In this document: positions 1-7,733 of the stretch, piece by piece | Layout: each line of letters starts with the position of its first letter | Numbering within the stretch: the first letter of the stretch is position 1 | Origin: Variovorax sp. ZS18.2.2 | Lineage (GTDB): Bacteria > Pseudomonadota > Gammaproteobacteria > Burkholderiales > Burkholderiaceae_C | Length of the DNA: 34,235 nucleotides | Reading direction: 5' to 3' | NCBI RefSeq assembly: GCF_024701975.1 | Contig: NZ_JANLNM010000007.1 | Coordinates: 338,024 to 372,258 of the forward strand | Program-made: the position numbers and the translations under genes | Notes under the pieces: model-generated | What the model saw: only the letters and a program-made list of their open reading frames with translations | Database searches by the model: none | What the model was told of the DNA's origin: nothing

Positions 1-1
1 G

Positions 2-1069
2 CGCGGCCTCGCGCGCTGGCGCGCGGTGCCGGCGGCGCTGCTGGTGATCGTGGGCGGCATCGTGCTCGACGTGAATGGCCTGTGCCACGCCTGGGGCGTG
101 GCGGCGGTCGGGCCGATCTCGCTCGACTTCTCGCATCCCCGCGTGCCCGAGCTCGACCGCGCCCAGTGGCTCAGCCTGGGCGAGCTGGCCTTCGCGATGG
201 CGCTGATCCTCTATGCGGAGTCCTACGGCTCGATCCGCACCTTCGCGATGCGCCACGGCGACAGCGTCTCGACCAACCGCGACCTGCTCGCGCTGGGCGG
301 CGCCAACCTGCTCTCGGCGCTGTTCCAGGGCATGCCGGTGGGCGCCGGCTACTCGGCCACCTCCGCCAACGAAGCCGCGGGCGCGCAGAGCCGTGCGGCC
401 GGCATCGTGGCCGGCCTCGTGGTGCTGGTGGCCGTGCTCACGCTGCTGCCCTGGATCGCCCACACGCCCGAGCCGCTGCTGGCGGCCATCGTGATCCACG
501 CGGTCGGCCACACGCTGAACCCCGCGGCGCTGCGGCCGTACTTCCAGTGGCGGCGCGACCGGCTGGTGGCGCTGGTGGCAGTGGCCGCGGTGCTGCTTCT
601 CGGCGTGCTCGATGGCCTGCTCGCCGCCATCGGCGTGAGCCTGTTGCTGCTGTTGCGCGGCTTCTCGCGCACCACCGTGAGCTGGCTCGGCCGGCTGGGG
701 CAGAGCCACGACTATGTCGACACCGGCCGCCACCCCGAGGCGGTGGTGCCGCCGGGCGTGCTGATCGCGCGGCCCGAGGTGCCGCTCTTCTTCGGCAATG
801 CGGACGCAGTGTTCGCCGCGATCCGCACCCGCATCGACGCGACGCCTGCCCTGCAACGCATGGTGCTGAGCCTGGAAGAGTCGCCCGACCTGGACGCCAC
901 GGCCATCGAGGCACTGACCGATTTCGCCGCCTATGTGCGCGTGCGCGGTGCGCACCTGTCGCTCGCGCGCGTGAAGGACGAGGTGCGCGACCTGCTGGCC
1001 AAGGTCGATTGCCCCGATCTGCCCGCAGCGGTCTATGCGCCGTGGAGCGTGGACGACGCGGTGCAATGA
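2..1069 (+). CDS. SulP family inorganic anion transporter, C-terminal part (5' end outside window)
   Basis: The frame is open from the first complete codon of the window, so the true start lies upstream and the GTG at 26 is not the real start. What remains is the second half of the membrane domain: hydrophobic stretches rich in Ala, Leu and Val near positions 180-240, 410-500 and 560-660, with the conserved-looking segment around NLLSALFQGMPVGAGYSAT that is typical of SulP transporters. A cytoplasmic STAS domain follows (about 750-1060), recognisable by LEESPDLDATAIEAL near the centre. SulP proteins carry sulfate, bicarbonate or dicarboxylates across the inner membrane; the substrate cannot be told from this fragment. 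It stands alone: the next gene begins 54 bases later with its own ribosome binding site. Confidence 0.85.
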   Translation, partial: RGLARWRAVPAALLVIVGGIVLDVNGLCHAWGVAAVGPISLDFSHPRVPELDRAQWLSLGELAFAMALILYAESYGSIRTFAMRHGDSVSTNRDLLALGGANLLSALFQGMPVGAGYSATSANEAAGAQSRAAGIVAGLVVLVAVLTLLPWIAHTPEPLLAAIVIHAVGHTLNPAALRPYFQWRRDRLVALVAVAAVLLLGVLDGLLAAIGVSLLLLLRGFSRTTVSWLGRLGQSHDYVDTGRHPEAVVPPGVLIARPEVPLFFGNADAVFAAIRTRIDATPALQRMVLSLEESPDLDATAIEALTDFAAYVRVRGAHLSLARVKDEVRDLLAKVDCPDLPAAVYAPWSVDDAVQ

Positions 1070-1123
1070 GCCGTTCAAGAGATTGCGCGATACTTCGCGC
1101 CCCCAAACCCCGGAGTCCTGCCC

Positions 1124-2062
1124 GTGAACCCAACGCAAGCCAGCTACACCGCCCTCGCCACCTCGCTCATGCGCGCGCTTCACACGCGCGGCGATCCCGC
1201 GCCGCTGCTGGACGATCCGTGGGGCGACCGCCTGGTGCCCGAGGCCGTGAAGGCCGGCTTGCGCGAGCGCGCGATGGCACGGCTGGACCCCGCCGTGCGC
1301 GCCGCGGCCGCCGCATCGCCCGACAAGGTGCTCGATGGCGCACTGCGCGCGAACGCGGGATACGCCGAGGTGATCCTGCGCAGCCGCTACACCGAGGACG
1401 CGCTGAAGGCGGCGGTGGCGCGTGGCGTCACGCAGTACGTGCTCATCGGCGCCGGCTTCGACAGCTTTGCCTGCCGCCGCCCGGCCTGGGCCGAAGGCTT
1501 GCACATCTACGAAGTGGACCACCCGGCCACGCAGCAGCTCAAGCGCGCGCGCCTCCAGCAATGCGACGTCGCCGAATCCGATACGGTGCATTTCGTGGCG
1601 GCGGACCTGTCCGAGGAGACGCTGCAGTCGGCCCTCGCGCGCTCGTCCTTCCAGCCGACGCAACCCACCTTCTTCGCCTGGCTCGGCGTCACCGTGTACC
1701 TGACGCGCGAGGCCAACCTGGCGACGCTGCGCGCCATCGCTTCCAGCGCACCAGCCGGCAGCGAACTGGTCTTCACCTACATCGACGAAGCGATCCTGCG
1801 CGCCGACGCCGTGGGCGACGAGCGGTTCAACCAGTTGCGCAGCGATGTGTCGTCCGTCGGGGAGTCCTTCCTCTCGGGCTTCGACCCCGCGACGCTGAAT
1901 ACGCTGCTGCAAGGCACCGGCCTGCTGCTGGAGGAAGACCTCGGCGGAGACCAGTTCGTCGCCCGGTACGACGCCGCGGGCGTCAACGGCCTGCGGGCGG
2001 CCGGCGCGGCGCACATCGCGCACGCGCGCGTCGTCGTCAGCGCAGCGCCGCCTGCCGCCTGA
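1124..2062 (+). CDS. Class I SAM-dependent methyltransferase, leucine carboxyl methyltransferase (LCM/TIGR00027) type
   Basis: A 312-residue protein starting at GTG, with GGAG eight bases upstream. Motif I for S-adenosylmethionine binding is YVLIGAGFDSFA (about residues 104-115), followed by the acidic end of the second strand in IYEVDHPATQQLKRARL and by VHFVAADLSEETL, then FFAWLGVTVYLT. This order is that of the LCM/PPM1-like family that is very abundant in actinobacteria and found in some proteobacteria; members methylate small molecules or carboxyl groups, mostly unknown. No signal peptide or membrane segment, so cytosolic. Its 3' end overlaps the convergent AraC gene by 26 bases. Family assignment is good; the substrate is unknown. 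Confidence 0.85.
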   Translation: MNPTQASYTALATSLMRALHTRGDPAPLLDDPWGDRLVPEAVKAGLRERAMARLDPAVRAAAAASPDKVLDGALRANAGYAEVILRSRYTEDALKAAVARGVTQYVLIGAGFDSFACRRPAWAEGLHIYEVDHPATQQLKRARLQQCDVAESDTVHFVAADLSEETLQSALARSSFQPTQPTFFAWLGVTVYLTREANLATLRAIASSAPAGSELVFTYIDEAILRADAVGDERFNQLRSDVSSVGESFLSGFDPATLNTLLQGTGLLLEEDLGGDQFVARYDAAGVNGLRAAGAAHIAHARVVVSAAPPAA

Positions 2063-2993
2063 ACTCGCTCGGGCTTCCGCCCGTGTGGTCGCGGAACACG
2101 CGGCTGAAGTGCGAGAGGTTGCTGAAGCCCGAGGCCAGCGCGATGTCGGTGATCGAGCGCGCCGCGTTCGCCGGATCGAGCAGATCGCGAATGCTGGCCG
2201 CGAGCCGCTGGTGAAGGATGTAGCCGGTCAGCGTGTCGTCGTCGCCCGCGAAGGCACTGTGCAGCAGGCGCTTGCTGCAGCGCAGGGCCAGCGCCATGCC
2301 GTCGATCGACAGCGCCGGGTCGTGCAGGTTCTGCGCCACATGGCGATGGATGCGGTCCTTCAGCGCCTCGCGCTGGGTGCGCGGCGTGCCCTGGCCCGCG
2401 AGTTCCATCAGCGAGAGCCGCACCAGCTGGATCAGCAGCTCGCCCGCGCCGCGCGCGGCGGCTTCGCTCATGAAGGGCAGCTCAAGGTAGGTGTTGCGCA
2501 TCGTCTCCAGCGCCACGCGCGAGATGCCGCTGTCGCCGCCGATGCGGCGCGCCACGAGGTCGGCGAGCGGCAGCGCGGGCGAGGCGATCTGATCCTTGGG
2601 CAACATCACGATCAGGTGATCGCTGCGCTCGGGGTTCTCCACGTGGTAGTCCATGGTGGTGTCGTAGAGCGTCCATCCGCCCGAACGCACCGCGGCCGCG
2701 CGGCCGCGCTGCGTGACCTCGGCCGAGCCCTGCCAGGGCGCGACGATCTTCAAGTAGGGCGCATCGCTCAGGCGCGCCATCTGCGGCGTGCGCAGCACGC
2801 GGTGGCGATTCGCCTCGAGCCGCGTGAGGATCACGTCGCCCGCATGCGAGGCGGCGATGTGGCCGTCGAACTCGCTGTCGCCGTACAGGTCGGAGTCGAG
2901 GCCGCCGAAATGCCGCCACACCCACTCGCACCACTGCGGCCCGCGCTCCTTCGGCGGGATCGGGTCGGTGGACAGCAGCAGGGACTCGGTCAT
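2037..2993 (-). CDS. AraC family transcriptional regulator
   Basis: A 318-residue protein if started at the ATG at 2993, giving MTESLLLSTD. The frame stays open 38 codons further upstream, but that part looks like untranslated leader and no start has a strong ribosome binding site. The N-terminal two thirds resemble the AraC_binding_2 effector domain (VAPWQGSAEVTQRGR, GGWTLYDTTMDYHVENPERS). The C-terminal 100 residues carry the double helix-turn-helix, ending SGFSNLSHFSRVFRDHTGGS followed by PSEFRRQ, which is the AraC signature. It is divergent from the Liv-type ABC transporter and aldehyde dehydrogenase genes, so it probably controls them in response to the transported compound or a metabolite. 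Regulators of this subgroup are common beside aromatic and aldehyde oxidation genes. Confidence 0.9.
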   Translation of the reverse strand: MTESLLLSTDPIPPKERGPQWCEWVWRHFGGLDSDLYGDSEFDGHIAASHAGDVILTRLEANRHRVLRTPQMARLSDAPYLKIVAPWQGSAEVTQRGRAAAVRSGGWTLYDTTMDYHVENPERSDHLIVMLPKDQIASPALPLADLVARRIGGDSGISRVALETMRNTYLELPFMSEAAARGAGELLIQLVRLSLMELAGQGTPRTQREALKDRIHRHVAQNLHDPALSIDGMALALRCSKRLLHSAFAGDDDTLTGYILHQRLAASIRDLLDPANAARSITDIALASGFSNLSHFSRVFRDHTGGSPSEFRRQAALR

Positions 2994-3085
2994 GGGCGGC
3001 AGCGAAAGATGGCAGCGCATTGTGAAGCGCCGGGCGGACATCCGGACTTTCGGGTTAACCACTAGGCGACTGCACGCTGCGTCAA

Positions 3086-3141
3086 GTGCTTTGTGCGCGG
3101 CAGGCACAGCACGCGAAGGCCGCCGTTCCTACGATGGCGGC
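3086..3141. promoter_or_regulatory. Inverted repeats in the AraC / ABC transporter divergent gap
   Basis: The 184-base gap between the two divergent genes contains an interrupted inverted repeat (GTGC at 3086, TGTGC at 3092, GCACA at 3104, GCAC at 3109) and, just below it, GCCGCC (3119-3124) facing GGCGGC (3136-3141) across 11 bases. They lie 37-92 bases before the transporter start, where an activator of the AraC type would be expected to bind. Both are seen in the sequence; a role as operator is inference, and GC-rich DNA gives short repeats by chance. Confidence 0.28.
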
Positions 3142-3177
3142 AGCGGGCGCGCACCGACGCCCGGAAGGAGACTTCTG

Positions 3178-4368
3178 ATGTTTCACGCCACACGCCGCCG
3201 CTGGATACAAGGGGCGGCCACCGCCCTGGGCACCGCTGCCGTCGCCCCGCGCCTGTTCGCGCAGAGCGGCCCCGTCCGCATCGGCTACGCCATTGCGCGC
3301 ACCGGCCCGTGGGCGGCCGGCGCGCAGGTCAGCCAGGAGCCCAACTACCTGCTGTGGGCCGAACAGGTCAATGCCGCGGGCGGACTCTCGGTGAAGGGCG
3401 CCAAGCGGCCAATCGAGCTGATCGGCTACGACGACCGCAGCGAGACCGAGACCTGCGTGCGCACCTTCGAGAAGTTGATGGGCAGCGACAAGGTCGACCT
3501 CGTGCTGCCGCCCTGGGGGTCGGGCGCCAACTTCGCGGTCGCGCCGCTGGCCAACCGCTTCGGCTATCCGCTGCTCGCGCCCACCGCGCTCTCGCGCAAG
3601 CTCATCGACATGCGCCTCCCCTTCTTCTTCTCGCTGCTGCAACAGCCCGACAAGATGATGGGCGCCCTGGTCGACATGCTGGTGGCGAACAACGTGAAGA
3701 CCATCGCCATCGTCTACATGGACGACCTGTTCGGCCTGGAGAACTTCGCGGCGCTCAACAACGCGCTGAAGAAGACCCAGATCCAGGTGCTCGACCGCAA
3801 GAGCTACCCGCTCGGCGTGAAAGACCTCGCGCCCGTGCTGCGCACCATGAAGGACCTGAACCCCGACGCCTTCATCGGCATCACCTACCCGCCGGACACC
3901 ATCCTTGCGAGCCGCCAGGCGCGCGAGGTGGGCTTCAACCCAAAGTTCTTCTACGCCTCGGTGGGCACCGCCTTCCAGCTCTACAAGAACGTGATGGCGG
4001 CCAACACCGAAGGCGTGATCGGCATGGGCTCCTGGAACAGCAAGACCAGCCCCGAGGCCAAGGCGTATTTCGATGCGCACACGAAGAAGTTCGGCAAGGA
4101 GCCCGACCGCTGGGCCAGCGGCCATGCGTGGGCGGGCCTGCAGATCCTGCAGCAGGCGGTGGAAAAGGTGGGCCTGGACCGCAAGGCGCTGCGCGAGCAG
4201 ATCGCGAAGAACGAGTTCAAGACCATCCTCGGCCCGATCCGCTTCGAAGGCAGCGAGAACGCGTCGATCCCGGGCACCGTCGCGCAGTGGCAGGGCAACG
4301 ACTTCGAGGTGGTCTGGCCCAAGGACCGCGCCACCGCGCAACTGATGCCGAAGCCGGCCTGGAAATAA
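3178..4368 (+). CDS. Liv-type ABC transporter substrate-binding protein (Peripla_BP_6 family)
   Basis: 396 residues from ATG at 3178, chosen because GGAAGGAG lies eight bases upstream and a signal peptide follows at once. The N-terminus TRRRWIQGAATALGTAA is a twin-arginine-like export signal ending near RLFAQ (about residue 28). The mature part begins VRIGYAIARTGPWAAGA, the usual opening of leucine/isoleucine/valine-type binding proteins, and goes on with IELIGYDDRSETETCVRTFE and VLPPWGSGANFAVAPLA. It would bind a substrate in the periplasm and deliver it to the LivH/LivM pair encoded next, four bases downstream. Such proteins bind amino acids, urea, amides or aromatic acids. The aldehyde dehydrogenase at the end of the cluster favours an aromatic or carbonyl-derived ligand, but this is inference. 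Confidence 0.92.
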   Translation: MFHATRRRWIQGAATALGTAAVAPRLFAQSGPVRIGYAIARTGPWAAGAQVSQEPNYLLWAEQVNAAGGLSVKGAKRPIELIGYDDRSETETCVRTFEKLMGSDKVDLVLPPWGSGANFAVAPLANRFGYPLLAPTALSRKLIDMRLPFFFSLLQQPDKMMGALVDMLVANNVKTIAIVYMDDLFGLENFAALNNALKKTQIQVLDRKSYPLGVKDLAPVLRTMKDLNPDAFIGITYPPDTILASRQAREVGFNPKFFYASVGTAFQLYKNVMAANTEGVIGMGSWNSKTSPEAKAYFDAHTKKFGKEPDRWASGHAWAGLQILQQAVEKVGLDRKALREQIAKNEFKTILGPIRFEGSENASIPGTVAQWQGNDFEVVWPKDRATAQLMPKPAWK

Positions 4369-4372
4369 CAGC

Positions 4373-5251
4373 GTGTCGTTCTCTGGATGGGCCGAGCTCC
4401 TCGCCGGTGGATTGATCACGGGCGGCATCTATGCGCTGGTCGCCATCGGGCTGAACCTGCAGTACGGGCTGATGCGCATCATGAACATCTCGCACGGCGA
4501 GTTCCTGATGCTCGGCGCGTTTCTCACCTGGTGGGCGCACACGGCGCTGGGCATTTCGCCGCTGGTCTTCATGCCGGTCGCGTTCGCGCTGCTGATGGCG
4601 CTGGGCATGGCGGTGCACTGGCTGTGCTTCCGGCAGGTGGCGGCGCGCGCGCCGAACGTCGATGTGTTCGAGGCGCGCAGCCTGATGGTGGGCTTCGGGC
4701 TGATGTTCCTCGTGCAGAACACGGCGCTGCTGATCTGGGGCGGTGACCTGCGCGGCTACGACTACCTGGCCGAGCCGGTGCAGTTCGGCGAGATGCGCTT
4801 CACCGCCAACAAGTTATTGCTGTTCGGCGTGGCGCTGGCGCTCAGCGTCGTGCTCATCGCATTGCTCAAGCTCACGCTGCTGGGCAAGGCAGTGCGTGCG
4901 CTGATGCAGTCGCCCACCGGCGCGCAACTCGTGGGCATCAACACGAAGCGGCTGCATCCGCTGATGTTCGGCATCGGCCTCGGCCTCTCGGGCGTGGCCG
5001 GCGCGCTGCTGTCGATGACCTACGAGATCTCGCCCTCGATGGGCGAGCCCTACACCGTGACGGCGCTGATCGTCATCACCCTCGGCGGCTTCGGCAGCAT
5101 CGCGGGCAGCCTCGTCGGCGGCCTGCTGCTGGGCGTGGTGGAAGCGCTGGGCATGTACTACACGAGCCCCTCGCTCAAGATGCTGCTGTCGTATGCCGTG
5201 TTCATCGGCGTGCTGATCTGGCGGCCCAACGGACTGTTCTCCCGCAAATGA
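4373..5251 (+). CDS. livH: Liv-type ABC transporter permease, LivH family
   Basis: 292 residues from a GTG start, four bases after the stop of the binding-protein gene. About eight hydrophobic segments are visible. The family hallmarks are present: GLITGGIYALVAIGLNLQYG, then RIMNISHGEFLMLGAF near residue 40, and near the C-terminus ITLGGFGSIAGSLVGGLLLG, the cytoplasmic coupling region that meets the ATPases. It forms the membrane channel together with LivM. Translation is likely coupled to both neighbours: the last bases overlap the start of livM as ATGA. The symbol is by family; the substrate need not be a branched-chain amino acid. Confidence 0.92.
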   Translation: MSFSGWAELLAGGLITGGIYALVAIGLNLQYGLMRIMNISHGEFLMLGAFLTWWAHTALGISPLVFMPVAFALLMALGMAVHWLCFRQVAARAPNVDVFEARSLMVGFGLMFLVQNTALLIWGGDLRGYDYLAEPVQFGEMRFTANKLLLFGVALALSVVLIALLKLTLLGKAVRALMQSPTGAQLVGINTKRLHPLMFGIGLGLSGVAGALLSMTYEISPSMGEPYTVTALIVITLGGFGSIAGSLVGGLLLGVVEALGMYYTSPSLKMLLSYAVFIGVLIWRPNGLFSRK

Positions 5252-6183
5252 TTTCACTCATTCAAAACAAGCCCTGGTGGGTGCTCGCCATCGGCCTCGT
5301 GCTGGCGGCCGCCGTGCCGTGGGTCGCGTCCGAATTCATCGTCTCGGTGGCGCTCGGCTGTCTGATGTACATCGCGCTGGCCACAAGCTGGTCGCTGTTC
5401 TGCGGTGCCACGCGGTATCTCTCGCTCGCGACCTCGGCCTTCTTCGGGCTCGGCGCGTATGCGAGCGCCACGCTGCTAGAGGTGCTGCCGTGGCCGCTGG
5501 TCATCCTGAGTGGCGCGGCCATCGCGAGCGCGGTGGCGGTGCTGATGGGCGCGGCGGTGCTGCACCTGCGCGGCACGTATTTCGCGGTGCTGACCTTCGG
5601 CATGACGGAGCTGATCCGCCATGCGGTGACCTTCGTCGAGAAGCAGGTCTCGGGCACGGTGGGGCGCGTGCTCACCGTGGTGCCGTCGAACGAGACGGTG
5701 TACCTCACGGTGCTGGCGATCGCAGGTGTTGCGATTGCCACCGCCCTGCTGGTCAAGCGCAGCCGCTTCGGCCTCGCGCTGGCCGGCATCGGCGCCGACG
5801 AGCAGCGCGCGCAGACACTCGGCGTGGACACGCGCCGCGTGAAGATCGCGGGCTTCGCGCTCACCGCCGCCTTCGCAGGTGCGGTCGGCGCAGCCATGGC
5901 GGTGCGCTGGACCTACATCGAACCGGCTGCCGTGTTCAGCCCCTTCATCGGCTTCCAGACCGTGCTGATCGCGATGATCGGCGGGGCCGCCAGCATCGGC
6001 GGACCGGTGGCCGCGGCCATCGTCTTCAGCCTGCTGTCGGAGACGCTGCGGCTGCAGCTGCCCTACGGCTACATGATGGTGCTCGGGCTGCTGCTGATCC
6101 TGTGCGTGATGTACCTGCCCAACGGCCTCGCATCGCTCTGGCAGCGCAAGGTGGCGGCATTGCGGGGGCACGGCCATGACTAG
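5248..6183 (+). CDS. livM: Liv-type ABC transporter permease, LivM family
   Basis: 311 residues. The ATG overlaps the livH stop in an ATGA tetranucleotide, a sign of translational coupling. Nine or ten hydrophobic segments can be counted. Family features are LATSAFFGLGAYASATL near residue 65, LRGTYFAVLTFGMTELIRHA near 110, and the loop AMIGGAASIGGPVAAAIVF near 250. The segment LGVDTRRVKIAGFALTAAFA matches the LivM stretch after the variable periplasmic loop. It ends with the basic tail QRKVAALRGHGHD. It pairs with LivH in the inner membrane, and its 3' end overlaps livG by eight bases. Confidence 0.92.
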   Translation: MISLIQNKPWWVLAIGLVLAAAVPWVASEFIVSVALGCLMYIALATSWSLFCGATRYLSLATSAFFGLGAYASATLLEVLPWPLVILSGAAIASAVAVLMGAAVLHLRGTYFAVLTFGMTELIRHAVTFVEKQVSGTVGRVLTVVPSNETVYLTVLAIAGVAIATALLVKRSRFGLALAGIGADEQRAQTLGVDTRRVKIAGFALTAAFAGAVGAAMAVRWTYIEPAAVFSPFIGFQTVLIAMIGGAASIGGPVAAAIVFSLLSETLRLQLPYGYMMVLGLLLILCVMYLPNGLASLWQRKVAALRGHGHD

Positions 6184-6928
6184 CGCGCAGCCTCTTCTCG
6201 AAGCCCGCGAACTCACCGTGCGCTTCGGTGGACTCACCGCGGTCGATGCGGTGAGCGCGACGCTGCATGCGGGCGAGCTGGTCGGCATCATCGGGCCGAA
6301 CGGCGCGGGCAAGACGACCTTCTTCAACGCGATCTCGGGCGTGGTCATGCCGACTTCGGGCCGCTTGCTGGTCGAAGGCGATGTGGACCTCACGCGGCGC
6401 GGCCCGCATCTCTACGCCGCCCACGGCATCGCGCGCACCTTCCAGACGCCGCGCGTGATGGCCGACATGACGCTCGAAGACAACGTGCGCTTCGGCATGC
6501 AGTTCGCGGGACGCCATCGCACGCCCATCGCGGGGCTGGGCAGCACGGGCGAAATTCTCGACATGCTGGGCCTCGGCCACCTCGCGAAGAACATCGCGGC
6601 CGAAGTGACGCCCTCGCAGCAGCGGCTGCTCGAGATCGGTATGGCGCTCGGCACCCGGCCGCGCGTGCTGCTGCTCGATGAAGTGGCGGCGGGCCTCACC
6701 GAAGCGGAGGTCGATGCGATGGCACGGCGCATCCGCAAGCTGCGCGACGAGCACGGCCTCACGGTCGTGTGGATCGAGCATGCGGTCACCACGTTGCTGA
6801 AGTACGTCGAGCGTGTGCTGGTGCTGCACCAGGGCCGCAAGATCGCGGACGGAACGCCCGCTGAGGTTGTGCGCAATGCCGAGGTGGTCGAGGCTTATCT
6901 CGGCGACGAGATGGAGGCCACCGCATGA
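6176..6928 (+). CDS. livG: Liv-type ABC transporter ATPase, LivG family
   Basis: 250 residues, start overlapping livM by eight bases. Walker A is GPNGAGKTT (residues 40-48), the Q-loop is GIARTFQTPR (Q90), and Walker B with catalytic glutamate is VLLLDEVAAGL (E169). The final helices ERVLVLHQGRKIADGTPAEV and VEAYLGDE are typical of LivG. One thing is odd: the ABC signature, normally LSYGQQ or LSGGQ in this family, reads TPSQQ (145-149), so the conserved Ser-Gly pair is displaced or lost. In a two-ATPase transporter, one degenerate site is tolerated in some systems; whether this is so here is not known. LivG acts as a heterodimer with LivF on the cytoplasmic face. Confidence 0.92.
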   Translation: MTSAQPLLEARELTVRFGGLTAVDAVSATLHAGELVGIIGPNGAGKTTFFNAISGVVMPTSGRLLVEGDVDLTRRGPHLYAAHGIARTFQTPRVMADMTLEDNVRFGMQFAGRHRTPIAGLGSTGEILDMLGLGHLAKNIAAEVTPSQQRLLEIGMALGTRPRVLLLDEVAAGLTEAEVDAMARRIRKLRDEHGLTVVWIEHAVTTLLKYVERVLVLHQGRKIADGTPAEVVRNAEVVEAYLGDEMEATA

Positions 6929-6993
6929 GCGCCGCGCCGGGCCGCCCCAAGCAAGCTCGCACCGCGGTGCGAAGCACGAAGGTACTTCAATGA
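6925..6993 (+). CDS. 22-codon ORF linking livG to livF (possible coupling peptide)
   Basis: The ATG overlaps the livG stop as ATGA (6925-6928), and the TGA overlaps the livF start as ATGA (6990-6993). The reading frame therefore fills the gap between the two genes exactly. The peptide begins MSAAPGRPKQARTAV and is basic, with no recognisable domain. No separate ribosome binding site is visible for it; ribosomes would reach it by reinitiation after livG and pass on to livF in the same way. Short sequences with this GRPK-type coding look recur between genes of Comamonadaceae as I remember them, which would make this a repeat element that happens to stay open. Real translation is uncertain. Confidence 0.4.
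   Translation: MSAAPGRPKQARTAVRSTKVLQ
6957..6972. repeat. Perfect 16-bp palindrome inside the livG-livF linker
   Basis: TCGCACCGCGGTGCGA is its own reverse complement and is flanked by GC on one side and AGC on the other, extending the symmetry imperfectly. As RNA it could fold into a short hairpin between livG and livF. It resembles a REP-like intergenic element, but no second copy occurs in this window, so the repeat status rests on memory of related genomes. Confidence 0.45.
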
Positions 6994-7700
6994 CCGCCTC
7001 GCAACTCACCGTGCGCGGCCTGTCCGCGGGCTACCACGGCTTCCAGGTGATCCAGGACATGAGCCTCGACGTGCTGCCCGGCATCACCGTCGTGCTCGGG
7101 CCCAACGGCGCGGGCAAGACCACGCTGCTGAAGGCGCTGGCGGGGCTGTTGCCGCGCATGGGCGATGCGGTGCTTGACGACGCGGCACTGCCTTCGGGCG
7201 ACGCCACCGCCTGCGTGCGCCGCGGCCTCGCACTGGTCGCCGAGGGCCGCCAGCTCTTCCCGCAGATGACCGTCACCGAGAACCTCGAACTCGGCGGATG
7301 GCTGCTGCCCGCGCGCCTGCGCACCGAGCGCCTCGCGCGCGCCTTCGACGACTTCCCGCGCCTGAAGGAGCGCGCCACGCAACTCGCCGGCACCATGAGC
7401 GGCGGCGAGCAGCAGATGGTGGCAGTCGCCCGCGCCATGATGAGCGCCCCTCGCCTCCTGATGCTCGACGAGCCTTCGCTCGGCCTCGCGCCGCGCATGG
7501 TCGACGAGTTGCTTGCCATCGTCCGCCGCATCGCATCGCAGGGCGTGACCGTGCTGATGGTCGAGCAGAACGTGCGCAAGGCCCTGCAGGCGGCCGACCG
7601 CGGCTACGTGCTCGAACGCGGGCGCGTCGTCGCCTCGGGCGAGGCGCGGGCGCTGCTCGATTCCGACGTGGTGCGGCAGGCCTACCTGGGCGTCGCCTGA
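6990..7700 (+). CDS. livF: Liv-type ABC transporter ATPase, LivF family
   Basis: 236 residues, the normal LivF length, from ATG at 6990; the frame is open further upstream but that part lies inside livG. Walker A GPNGAGKTT (37-45), Q-loop EGRQLFPQMTV (Q88), a canonical signature MSGGEQQ (136-142) and Walker B LLMLDEPSLGL with catalytic E161 are all present, followed by the switch histidine region VLMVEQNV. The ending VVRQAYLGVA is typical of LivF. Unlike LivG its signature is intact, so at least one composite ATP site should be competent. Last gene of the transporter proper; the aldehyde dehydrogenase starts 33 bases later. Confidence 0.93.
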   Translation: MTASQLTVRGLSAGYHGFQVIQDMSLDVLPGITVVLGPNGAGKTTLLKALAGLLPRMGDAVLDDAALPSGDATACVRRGLALVAEGRQLFPQMTVTENLELGGWLLPARLRTERLARAFDDFPRLKERATQLAGTMSGGEQQMVAVARAMMSAPRLLMLDEPSLGLAPRMVDELLAIVRRIASQGVTVLMVEQNVRKALQAADRGYVLERGRVVASGEARALLDSDVVRQAYLGVA

Positions 7701-7733
7701 CGCCTTCACCTTCTTTCTCAAAGGACACACTTC

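Noticed and set aside
1085..1100. Small hairpin GCGCGA-TACT-TCGCGC after the SulP gene
   Set aside because: Only six pairs and no T run; such repeats are frequent by chance at this GC content. It could still take part in termination.
2994..3107. N-terminal extension of the AraC protein by 38 codons
   Set aside because: The added residues are basic, do not look like part of the effector domain and would reach the operator region; the ATG at 2993 gives the normal family length.
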